In this document: one piece after another, positions 1-10,388 of the stretch
Position numbering within the stretch: the first letter of the stretch is position 1
Layout: every line of letters starts with the position of its first letter
Assembly (NCBI GenBank): GCA_003013855.2
Contig: ML058477.1
Coordinates: forward strand, 4,278,001 to 4,342,000
Direction of reading: 5' to 3'
DNA: 64,000 nucleotides
Origin: Liriodendron chinense
Taxonomy: Eukaryota; Streptophyta; Magnoliopsida; Magnoliales; Magnoliaceae
Made by a program: the position numbers and the translations under genes
Notes under the pieces: model-generated
Told to the model about the DNA's origin: nothing
Database searches by the model: none
What the model saw: only the letters and a program-made list of their open reading frames with translations

Positions 1-879
1 AAATTAAAATAAATCCATTCTCAAAATCTTCTAGAGTACTTCTTCATCTGGAATCGCTTCCTCGAAGCCTTCTAAATCATCACCTGTCACTACGGTTAAT
101 CGCATAACACCGCGTCAGCTATAAAAGCCGGTGAGCATTCTCATATAGTTTAACACATGTAATTCGATATAGAAAATCACTAGACCATTAAAGTACAAAT
201 CACTACAAATCCAATGGCAATTTTATCAAACCAAAATCTCTTAAACATGCACGTGATGCATGGTATGCAAGTATGCCTCAACAATCTCAGTACGGTTATC
301 AGTAGAACTCCAGGGCTAGTTTATAGTCGGGCCTACACTGTTTCACAACTGCAGAGCTAGTCTCTTGTACACACCAGGGAACTCACCCAACCTGCTAAAA
401 TCATCTGATATCCACCGGGTACGCTAGTATGGTATCTTGCACACACCAGGTAGCTCAACCAACCCATCCACAATCGATGGACTATCAGAAGGGTATATTG
501 CACACATAGGGCGCTCAACCAGGGACTGTTGCACACACTTGGGCGCTCACCCAAACAATCATCAATGGGTCTATTGCACACACTAGGGTGCTCACCCTAC
601 GATAATAACTGGAGTTTTCAAATCGTGCCATGCATGAATCGAATCAGTATACTCAATCTTTTTCCAAGACAATTCAAAATTCGGCTCACACATGTACAAC
701 CCTAATCGGGTACCAAAATTCATATGAAAAACATAGTTTATAAACAAATAGAGAGTTCTAAATAACATTGATATAATTCACAAATTCAACCAAAACAAAA
801 CCAAATCTAAACTTCTAAAACGGAAGATTAAAACATAAACCAAGAGAATTCGAAATTAGAAAAAAAAATTTCTAAACTA
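1..879 (-). mobile_element. D1: long gypsy-type LTR fragment, left part
   Basis: AT-rich non-coding sequence that continues across inserted element A at 6761-8133. It resembles D2 (38765 onward) in style: stretches rich in TTCTTCATC-like words, then a short tandem repeat, then a pyrimidine-rich tract. The right end of D1 (8123-8133, GGGTCATTACA) mirrors the left end of D2 (TGTAACGACCC), which is why I read both as LTRs. The minus orientation is inferred from D2, whose TATA box reads on the minus strand. The start lies outside the window. No coding region is seen. The Del/Tekay lineage is a guess from LTR size and ends only. Confidence 0.5.
363..600. repeat. Degenerate minisatellite in D1
   Basis: Five imperfect copies of a word of the form TTGCACACACNNGGNGCTCACC occur near 363, 435, 508, 529 and 573, with spacing between about 20 and 75 bases. 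The 74-residue reading frame across it is only a shadow of the repeat. Confidence 0.6.
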
Positions 880-884
880 GAACT
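880..884. repeat. TSD of element A, left (GAACT)
   Basis: GAACT lies directly before the first TG of the 5' LTR. The same five bases follow the 3' LTR at 6756-6760. Confidence 0.95.
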
Positions 885-1220
885 TGTTAGTGCACTTTTC
901 TGTGGCATACTAGTGCACCTTGTTTGTCAATCACTTACAGCGGTGAGTCTAGAGTCGGTTGAGCCCAAAGAAGACGAAGACCGAAGACTCAAGACGTCCA
1001 GCCGCATCAAGGAAGAAGATTCAGGTATATGAGATGCCTTGGTGCCTTAACCGCGACCAAAACCTATCCCCTTTGTATCCTTGATGACCTTGACCATATT
1101 TAGAACCCTTTAGTCATCATAGATAGGCCCTAGGTGTCCCATTTGATCAACTCTACCTAGGTCTATATGAACCAGCTGGAGAAAGTAGATCTCAGCTCAA
1201 CATAGAGGGGACCCAGGCTG

Positions 1221-1534
1221 GTCCGACCGGTCAAGACCGGTCGGCCAGCATTCCTGCTGGAATTACAAAGACCAGCCGACCGGTCATGACCGGTCGGCCT
1301 TCGCAATAGAAGGGAAACAGCAAGGTGGGCCGACCGGTCATGACCGGTCGGCCAGTTATTGGCGTCCAGCCCTCCAGCAAGAGGGGCCGACCGGTCATGA
1401 CCGGTCGGCCTGGCATGTTAAGGCAGTCCAGTGAGGGTGGCCGACCGGTCATGACCGGTCGGCCAGTGTGTATTTGGCCTAGGCTGTTTTCATCCTACAG
1501 CAGAGGGGTCCGACCGGTCGTGACCGGTCGGGAC
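1221..1534. repeat. Palindrome array, six units (GACCGGTC core), 5' LTR of A
   Basis: Six units at 1221, 1275, 1328, 1385, 1439 and 1508. Each is an inverted repeat with half-sites CCGACCGGTC and GACCGGTCGG around AA, AT or GT. The four central units are perfect 25-26-bp palindromes with a CATG centre. Spacers of about 27-45 bp contain CTGCTGGA or CCAGCA-like words. The array ends about 55 bp before the TATA box, so it sits where enhancer sites would be. Palindrome-rich LTRs are known from maize Sireviruses. The function is unknown. Confidence 0.9.
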
Positions 1535-1587
1535 AGGTCGTTTATGACCGTTTTCTGCCCGTTTTAGAGCCGTTGGAGCCCTCTTTT

Positions 1588-1597
1588 CTATATATAT
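1588..1597 (+). promoter_or_regulatory. TATA box of the 5' LTR of A
   Basis: CTATATATATGG lies about 55 bp downstream of the last palindrome and is the likely core promoter. The same site is at 5511-5520 in the 3' LTR. Confidence 0.7.
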
Positions 1598-2834
1598 GGT
1601 GCTCCACTCTTGGGCAACAGGAGAGAAGTTTTTGAGAGCCCATTCCACACTTATCTTGTACATCATTTGGGGCCTCAAAGAGGAGGTTTTCAAGTCATAT
1701 CCCTTGTGTTTCAAACACAAGTATGGGCATTCAAATGCTATCAAGAGATGACTTGATTCCTCTCTCAAATCTAGAGGTGTGACACTATTCCACATAGGTA
1801 TATCCTTTGTCCAAGACCTCTAGAAGACTCTCTAGGTGAATCTCCTAGTTGGAACAACCTACACATCCCATGTATGAGATTCACCCATCCTCCTAGCACC
1901 TTGGGCATTTCAAGGCATCACATACAAGGTGTTTGATCGAATGTGGCTGAGGCATTGGCAACGCAACGGCGGCACGATCAAGGGAGCAAAGGGACGCTGA
2001 TTGAAGCACGGGAGAGCGGAGATCAAGCAACCCATTACGGCGCTAAACAAGGGGCTCATCCGACAAGTAAGTTGTCTCATTTGAGAGTCCATTTTAGAGT
2101 TTGTTTGTCAACTCGCCTTAGGGACGTTAGCTGTTCCTTGGCCCGTCAGCCGGGCCTAAACTAAGTCTCCAAGGGGGAGCCTCCGACACGGGAGTAAACG
2201 TGCGATAAGGTTGAGAGTTAACCTATGTCTAAAACTCCGGATACGGTTGAGAGGTGAACCGATAAAACCTCCGTGTAAAGGTTGAGAGGTGAACCTCATT
2301 TAAAACCTCCGATAGTGAATGCCGGTGTGCTCAAAGGGGTTGAGTACTTGAACCGGGAGTGGAGTAGACAAGTAGTCGAACCACTATACATCCTTGTGTT
2401 TGTGATTGTTCTTGAGCACATTCTATCTTTGCATTGTTTGTTTAATTGTTTAATTATGAATGATTGATAGGAATGCATGCTAGGCATTTTATAGGCATCC
2501 CCACACAAGATGTACCTTCACTACTTGTGTAGACTTGAGCTCATTGATCCAATCTCATAAGTCTACACAAGGTGCATAGGTTAGTAGCTTAATTAGTTGA
2601 ATCATTTTCTTACCTATGCATGCTTAGACTAGGGTTGGTTATTGCTTAACTCTTGCTAGTCTTGTGATTGGACCCACCAAGGCTTGGAAGCCAAGGTGTT
2701 CTTGCTTACCTAGCTTAAACTTGTTGAATTGCATAAGTAGGCAAAAAGAATTTGAAAAAGGTCCATATCACCCCCTCTAGGTCCTTAGACATATCTCCGA
2801 GTATCTCTACAAGCGGTAAAACCGCAATTTCAAT

Positions 2835-2849
2835 TGGTATCAGAGAGGG
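2835..2849 (+). other. Primer binding site of A (initiator tRNA-Met type)
   Basis: TGGTATCAGAG starts two bases after the 5' LTR and is complementary to the 3' end of plant initiator tRNA-Met, as in most Ty1/copia elements. The match weakens after TGGTATCAGAG (AGGG follows instead of C). Confidence 0.9.
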
Positions 2850-2905
2850 TTCCTCTTTAAGGGCTTAATTGCCTAGAGGTAGATCCTAAAGAGAAACTTG
2901 AAAAT

Positions 2906-3991
2906 ATGTCTAGAGAGGACTCTTCATCCGTCTCTAAGCCTCCTTTCTTTGATGGGTCAAATTATCCATATTGGAAAGCCCGAATGCGCATCTTCTTGGA
3001 ATCTATTGATTCGGATGTGAGGGACATGGTTGATTTTGGATATGAACCCCCAATGGTTACTATTTCTAAGGAGGGTGAGCCGGATGTTCTCAGGCCAAAA
3101 GACAAGGCATTGTGGACTGCTCATGAAAAAGCTCAACGTATTAATAATGCCAAAGGCCTGAATGCCATATTTTGTTCAGTATCAAGAGAAGAATTTGGTC
3201 GGATCCAAAATTGCACTACCAGTAAACAAGCATGGGATATTCTGGAAGTTACCCATGAAGGAACAAATGTTGTTAAAAATTCTAAACTCCAGCGCCTCTC
3301 CACTCTCTTTGAAAATATTATTATGGAGGAGGATGAAACGTTTACTGAATTTTATACCAAACTGAACAAAATCACTAATGATATGTGGGGCTTAGGGGAT
3401 CCGGTTCCGGAACATAGGCTTTGTAGGAAAATCCTGAGATCTCTTCCGGATCGGTTCTCTTCTAAAGTCACCACCATTGAAGAGTGTAGGGATCTTAATA
3501 CCATGAAAGTTGAAGAACTCATAGGTTCCCTACAAACCTTTGAGCTAGGCTTTAAAGCCCCCTCTAGAAGGAAAAACATCGCCTTCAAGTCCTCTCACAG
3601 ACACAAGAAAATCAAAAGTGAGACGGAGGATGATAGCGATGATGAGGATGATGAGGAAGAACAATTGAACAAAAAATTCAAGAGATTCCTCAAATTTGAT
3701 AGAGGGAATAGCCGTGACAAGAAGGACAAGAAGGGTGATAAACGTACAGGAAAATCATCCATACCTTCTTCCGTCCGTTGTTACGGTTGCGGTCGTCGTG
3801 GCCATATTGCCCCGGAATGTCCGGAAGGGCCTAAACCAAAAGGTAAAAAGGGAATGGCTGCCACTTGGGATGATACGGAGGAGTCCGAATCTGATGATGA
3901 GAGCCAACATAATGATCTTGCTCTCTCGGCCTCCATCACGACCCCTTTACCAGATTATCTAAGAGGGGATCCCAACCGCTATCCCTTCTAA
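2906..3991 (+). CDS. gag: Gag polyprotein of element A (UBN2, CCHC zinc knuckle)
   Basis: An intact 361-residue frame starting 56 bases after the PBS; the ATG is the first in the internal region. Residues 11-33 hold the DUF4219-like entry PPFFDGSNYPYWKARM. Residues 80-215 form the UBN2 capsid-type region (CTTSKQAWDILEVTHEG, ILRSLPDRF). A lysine- and acid-rich linker follows, then one zinc knuckle CYGCGRRGHIAPEC (C292, C295, H300, C305), which would bind the element's RNA. The acidic tail ends PNRYPF. It matches the gag of element H over most of its length but stops earlier, without H's coiled coil or second knuckle. Gag would form the virus-like particle and could package A's RNA with pol from a relative. 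No lesion is seen, which fits recent mobility. Confidence 0.93.
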   Translation: MSREDSSSVSKPPFFDGSNYPYWKARMRIFLESIDSDVRDMVDFGYEPPMVTISKEGEPDVLRPKDKALWTAHEKAQRINNAKGLNAIFCSVSREEFGRIQNCTTSKQAWDILEVTHEGTNVVKNSKLQRLSTLFENIIMEEDETFTEFYTKLNKITNDMWGLGDPVPEHRLCRKILRSLPDRFSSKVTTIEECRDLNTMKVEELIGSLQTFELGFKAPSRRKNIAFKSSHRHKKIKSETEDDSDDEDDEEEQLNKKFKRFLKFDRGNSRDKKDKKGDKRTGKSSIPSSVRCYGCGRRGHIAPECPEGPKPKGKKGMAATWDDTEESESDDESQHNDLALSASITTPLPDYLRGDPNRYPF

Positions 3992-4795
3992 GTGAAGGTA
4001 GAGTTCCCAACCCCTCACCTCATGCTACATTTTATGAGGGTGTTGTGGAATTTTTTGCTACCCTTTGGCTTTTTAAACTGAACATGGTTAGAGAGGGTAG
4101 TTAGTTATGCTTTTATTGGTAAATCTGAGGATTTCAGCCTCATTTATGTTTTAATGGGCAAATCAGAGGATTCCAGCCTCATTCGCCCAAATTTTGATGA
4201 TTTAGCTTTGCTTTTATTGATACATTTGCTTGCTAGATTATCATCCTGCTTAGATTAGCTAACCATCTTGAGTTTTATGCTTCATGTATGCTAATCTTTG
4301 CTTAGTATTGGTCTTGATATACCATTAGGGGAGGATGGTTGATTGGGCTATAAGCCCTTTGTGCTTCATTGCAAATGTATATCCTTGACCAATTGCATGA
4401 TTAATCTTGCCTGAATAGTCACATTTCTTGTTAATCATGTTTCTTAGCTTGCTCCATGTATTTATGATTCATGCACCCTATACTCTCCGTTTTAGCATGT
4501 GCTTATAGTTATAACTGCGACACACTATCTTCTCTTACCTTAACCTTATTGGTATATCATTAAGGGGGAGAGAATAGTTTGTCAATTGCTAACAAAAAGG
4601 GGGAGAATGTTCAAATCCCACCAAAACTAGTTTGCTATGTTTTGTGATGCAGGGATTGACAGGTTGTGGGGGAGCAAACTGAAGAGGAGCAGCTTAGTTT
4701 AGGCATGTCAAGAGTCCTGTATTTTATGTTTTATCTATGTAATCTCTTGCTCATGTAATTTGTTTTGGTAGGTTAAGTTTTTGTAAGTAATTGAC
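3992..4795 (+). other. 3' non-coding region of A with several PPT-like tracts
   Basis: No pol remnant is visible. A roughly 30-bp direct repeat (GAGGATTTCAGCCTC and GAGGATTCCAGCCTC) lies at 4116-4190. The stretch near 4325-4380, including GATTGGGCTATAAGCCC, matches the reverse complement of element H near 14401-14470, so both share one 3' region. PPT-like tracts AAGGGGGAGA and AAAAAGGGGGAGA at about 4562 and 4594 precede the true PPT. Multiple PPTs are a known Sirevirus trait. Confidence 0.75.
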
Positions 4796-4807
4796 AAAGG
4801 GGGAGAT
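4796..4807 (+). other. Polypurine tract of A
   Basis: AAAGGGGGAGAT directly abuts the 3' LTR (TGTTAG) and would prime plus-strand DNA synthesis. Confidence 0.9.
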
Positions 4808-5143
4808 TGTTAGTGCACTTTTCTGTGGCATACTAGTGCACCTTGTTTGTCAATCACTTACAGCGGTGAGTCTAGAGTCGGTTGAGCCCAAAGAAGACGA
4901 AGACCGAAGACTCAAGACGTCCAGCCGCATCAAGGAAGAAGATTCAGGTATATGAGATGCCTTGGTGCCTTAACCGCGACCAAAACCTATCCCCTTTGTA
5001 TCCTTGATGACCTTGACCATATTTAGAACCCTTTAGTCATCATAGATAGGCCCTAGGTGTCCCATTTGATCAACTCTACCTAGGTCTATATGAACCAGCT
5101 GGAGAAAGTAGATCTCAGCTCAACATAGAGGGGACCCAGGCTG

Positions 5144-5457
5144 GTCCGACCGGTCAAGACCGGTCGGCCAGCATTCCTGCTGGAATTACAAAGACCAGCC
5201 GACCGGTCATGACCGGTCGGCCTTCGCAATAGAAGGGAAACAGCAAGGTGGGCCGACCGGTCATGACCGGTCGGCCAGTTATTGGCGTCCAGCCCTCCAG
5301 CAAGAGGGGCCGACCGGTCATGACCGGTCGGCCTGGCATGTTAAGGCAGTCCAGTGAGGGTGGCCGACCGGTCATGACCGGTCGGCCAGTGTGTATTTGG
5401 CCTAGGCTGTTTTCATCCTACAGCAGAGGGGTCCGACCGGTCGTGACCGGTCGGGAC
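5144..5457. repeat. Palindrome array, six units, 3' LTR of A
   Basis: Copy of the array at 1221-1534, with the same six units and spacers. Confidence 0.9.
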
Positions 5458-5510
5458 AGGTCGTTTATGACCGTTTTCTGCCCGTTTTAGAGCCGTTGGA
5501 GCCCTCTTTT

Positions 5511-5520
5511 CTATATATAT
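5511..5520 (+). promoter_or_regulatory. TATA box of the 3' LTR of A
   Basis: Same CTATATATATGG as in the 5' LTR. From here transcription would run out into the D1 and F sequence on the right. Confidence 0.6.
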
Positions 5521-6755
5521 GGTGCTCCACTCTTGGGCAACAGGAGAGAAGTTTTTGAGAGCCCATTCCACACTTATCTTGTACATCATTTGGGGCCTCA
5601 AAGAGGAGGTTTTCAAGTCATATCCCTTGTGTTTCAAACACAAGTATGGGCATTCAAATGCTATCAAGAGATGACTTGATTCCTCTCTCAAATCTAGAGG
5701 TGTGACACTATTCCACATAGGTATATCCTTTGTCCAAGACCTCTAGAAGACTCTCTAGGTGAATCTCCTAGTTGGAACAACCTACACATCCCATGTATGA
5801 GATTCACCCATCCTCCTAGCACCTTGGGCATTTCAAGGCATCACATACAAGGTGTTTGATCGAATGTGGCTGAGGCATTGGCAACGCAACGGCGGCACGA
5901 TCAAGGGAGCAAAGGGACGCTGATTGAAGCACGGGAGAGCGGAGATCAAGCAACCCATTACGGCGCTAAACAAGGGGCTCATCCGACAAGTAAGTTGTCT
6001 CATTTGAGAGTCCATTTTAGAGTTTGTTTGTCAACTCGCCTTAGGGACGTTAGCTGTTCCTTGGCCCGTCAGCCGGGCCTAAACTAAGTCTCCAAGGGGG
6101 AGCCTCCGACACGGGAGTAAACGTGCGATAAGGTTGAGAGTTAACCTATGTCTAAAACTCCGGATACGGTTGAGAGGTGAACCGATAAAACCTCCGTGTA
6201 AAGGTTGAGAGGTGAACCTCATTTAAAACCTCCGATAGTGAATGCCGGTGTGCTCAAAGGGGTTGAGTACTTGAACCGGGAGTGGAGTAGACAAGTAGTC
6301 GAACCACTATACATCCTTGTGTTTGTGATTGTTCTTGAGCACATTCTATCTTTGCATTGTTTGTTTAATTGTTTAATTATGAATGATTGATAGGAATGCA
6401 TGCTAGGCATTTTATAGGCATCCCCACACAAGATGTACCTTCACTACTTGTGTAGACTTGAGCTCATTGATCCAATCTCATAAGTCTACACAAGGTGCAT
6501 AGGTTAGTAGCTTAATTAGTTGAATCATTTTCTTACCTATGCATGCTTAGACTAGGGTTGGTTATTGCTTAACTCTTGCTAGTCTTGTGATTGGACCCAC
6601 CAAGGCTTGGAAGCCAAGGTGTTCTTGCTTACCTAGCTTAAACTTGTTGAATTGCATAAGTAGGCAAAAAGAATTTGAAAAAGGTCCATATCACCCCCTC
6701 TAGGTCCTTAGACATATCTCCGAGTATCTCTACAAGCGGTAAAACCGCAATTTCA

Positions 6756-6760
6756 GAACT
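6756..6760. repeat. TSD of element A, right (GAACT)
   Basis: Matches 880-884 exactly. Confidence 0.95.
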
Positions 6761-8133
6761 ACAGGTGAAAAGTTATATGAGATGTAACTCACAGTCTCTT
6801 CTTCTTGTCTCTTTCTTTCTTTCTTTTCTTCTTCTTTTTCTTTCTTTTCCTTTTCATTCTCTTTCTTCTTCTTTTTCTCTTTGCTACTGGAATGTTGCTT
6901 CAACAACGTGAATCCCCCCTTGAAATCTCTCTCTCTCTACAAAACCTCTCTCTCTCTCTCTCACTGCTCAATATGATGAAGGGTAGGGAGTAATCAGGGG
7001 GTTTTATCGCTTCTTGAAGTCGGTGAATAGGGAGGACACGGAGAAGGGACGATCCCGGTTTGATGTGGCTTGTGTCTTATGCAAGGAAAGAGGATGCTGT
7101 TTCGTACAGCTGCGAAAGACTTGCGAGGGTTCCCAGTTAGAGTCGAAAATCCATCTAGAGGGAGATGGACGGCCTCGATCAACACCATTCAACACGAAAA
7201 TCGGAGGTTTGGACGGTCAGCGTTTACGGAAAGTCGATCTGCCGCTGTTTGAGTTGGAGAATGAAACAAATTCTTTCCGGAGATCTTTAACACATGATAC
7301 CCGTTGGGAATCTAGGTTGGGTCCACACGAATGCCCGGAAGAATTTTGGTCCACCCATGCAAAGCAACGGACTGGATCTTAGGATTCTTTGATTCGAACG
7401 GAAATTTGGAAAAGATCAGATACGCAACTATTAACCGAGAAACTCAAGGGGGTTGTGAGCGTCGGGGAGACAAATCGAATAGGCGGTTTAGATGTGTCAA
7501 ACGTGGTCCACTGACGGACGGCGTGGAAGGATCGGACGGACAACGCTGCTCGCAGTTGCAGTGGACGGGGAAGAAGACGCTGCGTCTTCGTAATACGCGG
7601 TCAACGCGTGTTGACCGGTCGGCTTTTTGTGCACATAGTGCACGTGGGTCCCACCATGATGTGTGTGTAAAATCCACACCAATCATCAATTAGGCCACAT
7701 GATTTTAAGGCATGACACCAAAAATGAGGCAGATCCGAGGTTAGATGGCCCACTTATGGCCCAATTTCTTATTAGGATACTTGTAGGATGATCGGAGGGT
7801 TGAAATTTGACGTGTACGGTTAAATATATCCCTAGACTATTATATGAAGTTTTACATGAAACAAATCGTTATACACTGGTATACTTAAAATCGTCAGTTT
7901 AACTTAAGTTTAACTAATGGCATTTTCGTAATTATTGTAAATTTGTGAGTTTTGTGAAATCCAACACTTCTACGCTATTCTAAGGTTCATTTTGAGCAAC
8001 TTTAATAAAGGGATCTCATACTAATTCCCTACGGATTATTTTTTATTAATTTATCAATATAATAAATCACGTAATTTACTAAATAATTAATTAAATTGTT
8101 ATTTTAATTATTTCTAAAACTTGGGTCATTACA
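6761..8133 (-). mobile_element. D1: long gypsy-type LTR, right part and end
   Basis: Continues D1 after element A. A pyrimidine-rich tract (6796-6962) is followed by GGTTTTATCGC, a possible weak TATA box on the minus strand at the place where D2 has CTATAAATAG. The stretch 7625-7740 (CACGTGGGTCCCACCATGATG and onward) matches D2 at 63895-64000. The end GGGTCATTACA at 8123-8133 is the inverted counterpart of the TGTAACGACCC start of D2. Frames at 7014-7693 look accidental: they overlap on both strands and show no domain. Confidence 0.55.
6796..6962. repeat. Pyrimidine-rich CT/CTTT low-complexity tract
   Basis: Runs of CTTT, TTCTT and CTCTCT. D2 has an equivalent tract at 42383-42450 next to its TATA box, so this belongs to the D LTR. 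Confidence 0.85.
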
Positions 8134-8135
8134 GT

Positions 8136-8529
8136 CTCCCTATAGACTTGTCTGTGGGAAAGCTTGTCACTTGCCCGTGTAGTTGGAACATAGGGCATGT
8201 TGGTGATAAAGAAGATGAATTTTGATTCTGACAAAGCAAGCTCGTTACGCAAACTTCAATTAAATGAACTTGCGAAACTCCGGAACGAGGCATATGAAAA
8301 TGAGAGAATTTACAGGGATAAAACGAAAGTGTTCCATGATAAGAACATTCTTCGTAAGACCTTCACGATTAATAAAAAGGTCCTTATGTATAATTCTCGA
8401 CTACATTTATTTTCAGGAAAATTGAGATCTCGATGGACCGGTCCCTACATTGTAAAAACTCTTTATCCATATGGAACCGTCGAGTTGTTGAATTCTAGTA
8501 ATTATAATATCTTTAAAGTAAACGATTAG
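8136..8529 (+). pseudogene. pol: Athila-type integrase, C-terminal end (broken)
   Basis: The frame opens in a stretch typical of the end of Athila integrase (SPYRLVCGKACHLPV). A TAG stop near 8180 and a one-base frameshift just before the 8197 frame break it. From 8197 the 110-residue frame runs through KKMNFDSDKA and the conserved C-terminal motif KLRSRWTGPYIV, where the chain ends its GPY/F-like module (TGPYIVKTLYPYGTVEL). It ends KVND followed by a stop. In the family this part contacts DNA during integration. The catalytic DDE region is not in the window, because D1 separates it. Confidence 0.8.
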
Positions 8530-8790
8530 CGATTAAAACCGTTCTTTGAGAATTTTCCTTCAGAAGGAATGTCCATACCTCTGATTGATCCTACGTATCA
8601 AGATGATTGATCTCCTAGTCTGATGGAGGTATAGAGTAGTTAGGATTAGGATTTTGTTGCTTTTAGTTTGCTTTTTCATAGGTTTACTAGAAGGAGGTAG
8701 AATTCTAGTTTTTGTTCTCTCAGGTACTCTCATCCCTCATCCCCTTTATTTTATATTTGCTCTCATGTTTTGCTCATTGCATATCTTTTA

Positions 8791-8826
8791 CATTGAGGAC
8801 AATGCAAGATTTGGTTGGGGGTGTGG
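8791..8826 (+). promoter_or_regulatory. Conserved ATTGAGGACAATG plus G-run motif, possible second PPT
   Basis: CATTGAGGACAATGC is followed by TTGGTTGGGGGTGTGG. The same motif stands at 29396-29429 in G and reversed at 34430-34460 in K, each time roughly 0.9-1 kb before the 3' LTR position. It could be an additional polypurine primer. Confidence 0.6.
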
Positions 8827-9303
8827 GATCACTAGGATGAATCCAGTGTTTTGTAACATCTTGAACAATTATGTAGAACTTTTTTCAATTTTTCTACAAA
8901 TTCAAAACTCCATTAAAAAACTTTGTTTCTATGCATTTGGGATGGTGTGAGTATAAGAAAAAGGAGAGGCAAAGTGAGTGAAGTTGAATATCTTGAACAA
9001 TCTCTAAGATACTAGTTTTATATGCGAATCCCCCTATTTTTATGATTGATAGAATTTCTAAACACTTTTACACCTAGTTCACATTACACGATTCTCATGC
9101 TTTGAAAGGATTATGTAAAATTGTGAATTGGTTAAGTTTGGATTTGAGGTGTTAAGAAACCAAGCTAAGTACTTTGTCCATCCTTGTCCATAGAAAAATA
9201 ACGAAAGATATGGATTCCTAAAAATCCTATCTAATGAAAAAGAAAATGAAAAGGAAGGATGAAAATATGGGAATGATGGAGAAAATGGTTGAAAATTCTG
9301 AAA

Positions 9304-9430
9304 GGGCTACCTAGTACCAACCGGGGGATGGTCTACCCATAACCAAAGCTGAAAATGTGACATAGTGTGAAAGCCGTCAGAAGGACGGTAAGGCAAATTC
9401 CTGTCATAGGCTTGTTGTTGATCTATACAC
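9304..9430 (+). other. Conserved 3' UTR block of Athila-type elements
   Basis: GGGCTACCTA ... GATGGTCTACCC ... AGTGTGAAAGCC ... GGACGGTAAG ... TGTCATAGGCTTGTTG recurs in G (29909-30030) and K (reverse, 33836-33955), while flanking sequence differs more. A small hairpin CCGTC-AGAAG-GACGG is possible at the centre. Confidence 0.6.
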
Positions 9431-9996
9431 CGTTGAATCCATACCTTAGTTAATTCATGAAGAAGGTAACCCTGGAAATCCATGAGATGAGCATTCACTG
9501 AGCACACTAGGTTAAATTGTTTGGATTCTTTTATTTATCAATCAATCAGCGGGAATTTTATATGAGTACTTGGTATATTTTGGAAAATTCAAGGTTTCAA
9601 CTTCTATCACTGGGCATTTCAGAATTCTTTACACTTGCATATCATTGAGTATATGGAAACATGGTTTCTGAAGGAGAGTTGGGTTTTGAAGAATGAAATT
9701 TGTTTCACGCATGTTTTGCTCGGGACTAGCAAAATGCTAATTGGGGGATGTGTTGAGCTCCTAAATGTGCATATTCTAACCCCATTTTATTACTACCTAT
9801 GCTTGAAATAAGTGATTAAAGACCCAACTAATGTATGGTCATGTGGTTGTAGAGTGAGAGAGAGAATTCATCAAATGAGGGCTAAGAGATGCTGTTTACT
9901 CACCTTGAAGATCAAAGGAATGAAGGACCAAAGGTAGAGCAAAAGTGCATTGAAGATGAAGGAGGAGAAGCTGAGGATTTCAGCCAACTTCATGTC

Positions 9997-10283
9997 CACC
10001 GGCCGGCCGGCCACAGCCACCAACCGGCCGGCCAAACCCTCCAGAAATAGCAAAATCTCTGGACAAGTTTTATGAAGGACGACCCCCTGACCAACCGGTC
10101 GGCCGACTGAAGGGTCTACCTATGCATTGTAACGTCCAGAGAATTCAACAGTTTGAAGCATGTCCACCGGCCGGCCAGCCAACCGGTCGGCTGGTCGGTC
10201 AGACTGTGTAAAAAAGACTCCAGTGAAAATTGGAATTGTAGGCACTTTGTCCGACCGGCCGGACAGGGGGTCCGATCGGCCGA
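9997..10283. repeat. Palindrome cluster in the LTR of F (CCGGCCGG / CCGGTCGG)
   Basis: CACCGGCCGGCCGGCC, AACCGGCCGGCC, AACCGGTCGGCCG, CCGACCGGCCGG and CCGATCGGCCG are scattered over 287 bp, ending about 100 bp before the TATA box. The core is a GGCC variant of the GACCGGTC motif of A, G and H. Confidence 0.8.
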
Positions 10284-10380
10284 ATAACACTCAGGAACAT
10301 CCGGAGCTCCGAAAATATCTGCGCAAAACGTTAATCTTGCGAGATTTCTCGAAGTTTCTTCGTACCTAGGGTTTCAAAGC

Positions 10381-10388
10381 TATAAAAG
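10381..10388 (+). promoter_or_regulatory. TATA box of the LTR of F
   Basis: GCTATAAAAGGACTTCC; the same TATAAAAGGA word stands in G (24825, 30995) and J (31820). Confidence 0.7.

Larger units (their letters stand above)
885..2832 (+). repeat. 5' LTR of element A
   Basis: Starts TGTTAGTGCAC and ends CCGCAATTTCA. The order is: a conserved start with GTGCACTTTTCTGTGGC, a palindrome array (1221-1534), a TATA box (1588-1597), then a long R/U5 with repeated GAGAGGTGAACC words near 2180-2300. Solo LTR N and the LTRs of H and M share the terminal sequences. The reading frames in the array and in R/U5 are shadows. Confidence 0.95.
885..6755 (+). mobile_element. A: complete gag-only Sirevirus derivative (Ty1/copia)
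   Basis: A 5871-bp element with 1948-bp LTRs (885-2832 and 4808-6755) at a constant offset of 3923, a perfect GAACT TSD, an initiator-tRNA-Met-type PBS, a gag gene and a PPT. All stretches of the two LTRs that I compared are identical, so the insertion is young. The internal region is only 1975 bp and holds gag alone. Protease, integrase, RT and RNase H are absent, as in the gag-carrying terminal-repeat retrotransposons of plants. Gag and the 3' non-coding region both match element H of this window, so A looks like a deletion derivative of an H-like Sirevirus that needs pol in trans. It is inserted in D1. Confidence 0.95.
4808..6755 (+). repeat. 3' LTR of element A
   Basis: Same length (1948 bp) as the 5' LTR and identical in every stretch compared, including all the reading frames that fall in it. 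It ends in CA and is followed by the GAACT TSD. Confidence 0.95.
8530..9750 (+). other. 3' untranslated region of F
   Basis: About 1.2 kb without coding signs. It holds the TTGAGGACAATGC / TTGGTTGGGGG motif (8791-8826), a GC-richer block conserved in F, G and K (9304-9430), and the PPT TTGGGGGATG (9741-9750). The frame at 8654-8950 is low in family features and is not conserved in G. Confidence 0.7.

Noticed and set aside
1231..1567. Frames coding repeats such as GRPVMTGRP on both strands (also 5154-5490, 13014-13683, 24413-24703)
   Set aside because: They arise from the palindrome arrays, which read open in several frames on both strands. No start context, no conservation outside the arrays.
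2835..2849. Possible tRNA gene at the tRNA-like words
   Set aside because: Only the 15-20-bp PBS complement is present, without a cloverleaf. The same applies at 18806, 25642, 37769 and 60293.
7611..7625. A single GTTGACCGGTCGGC site in D1 as part of a palindrome array
   Set aside because: Only one copy, lacking in the matching part of D2. Probably chance.
7014..7693. Several frames of 60-122 residues after element A
   Set aside because: They overlap on both strands, show no domain and lie in an LTR fragment (D1).
8654..8950. Hydrophobic 98-residue frame after the integrase of F as an envelope-like protein
   Set aside because: It is not kept in G or K at the same place and overlaps the conserved G-rich motif.
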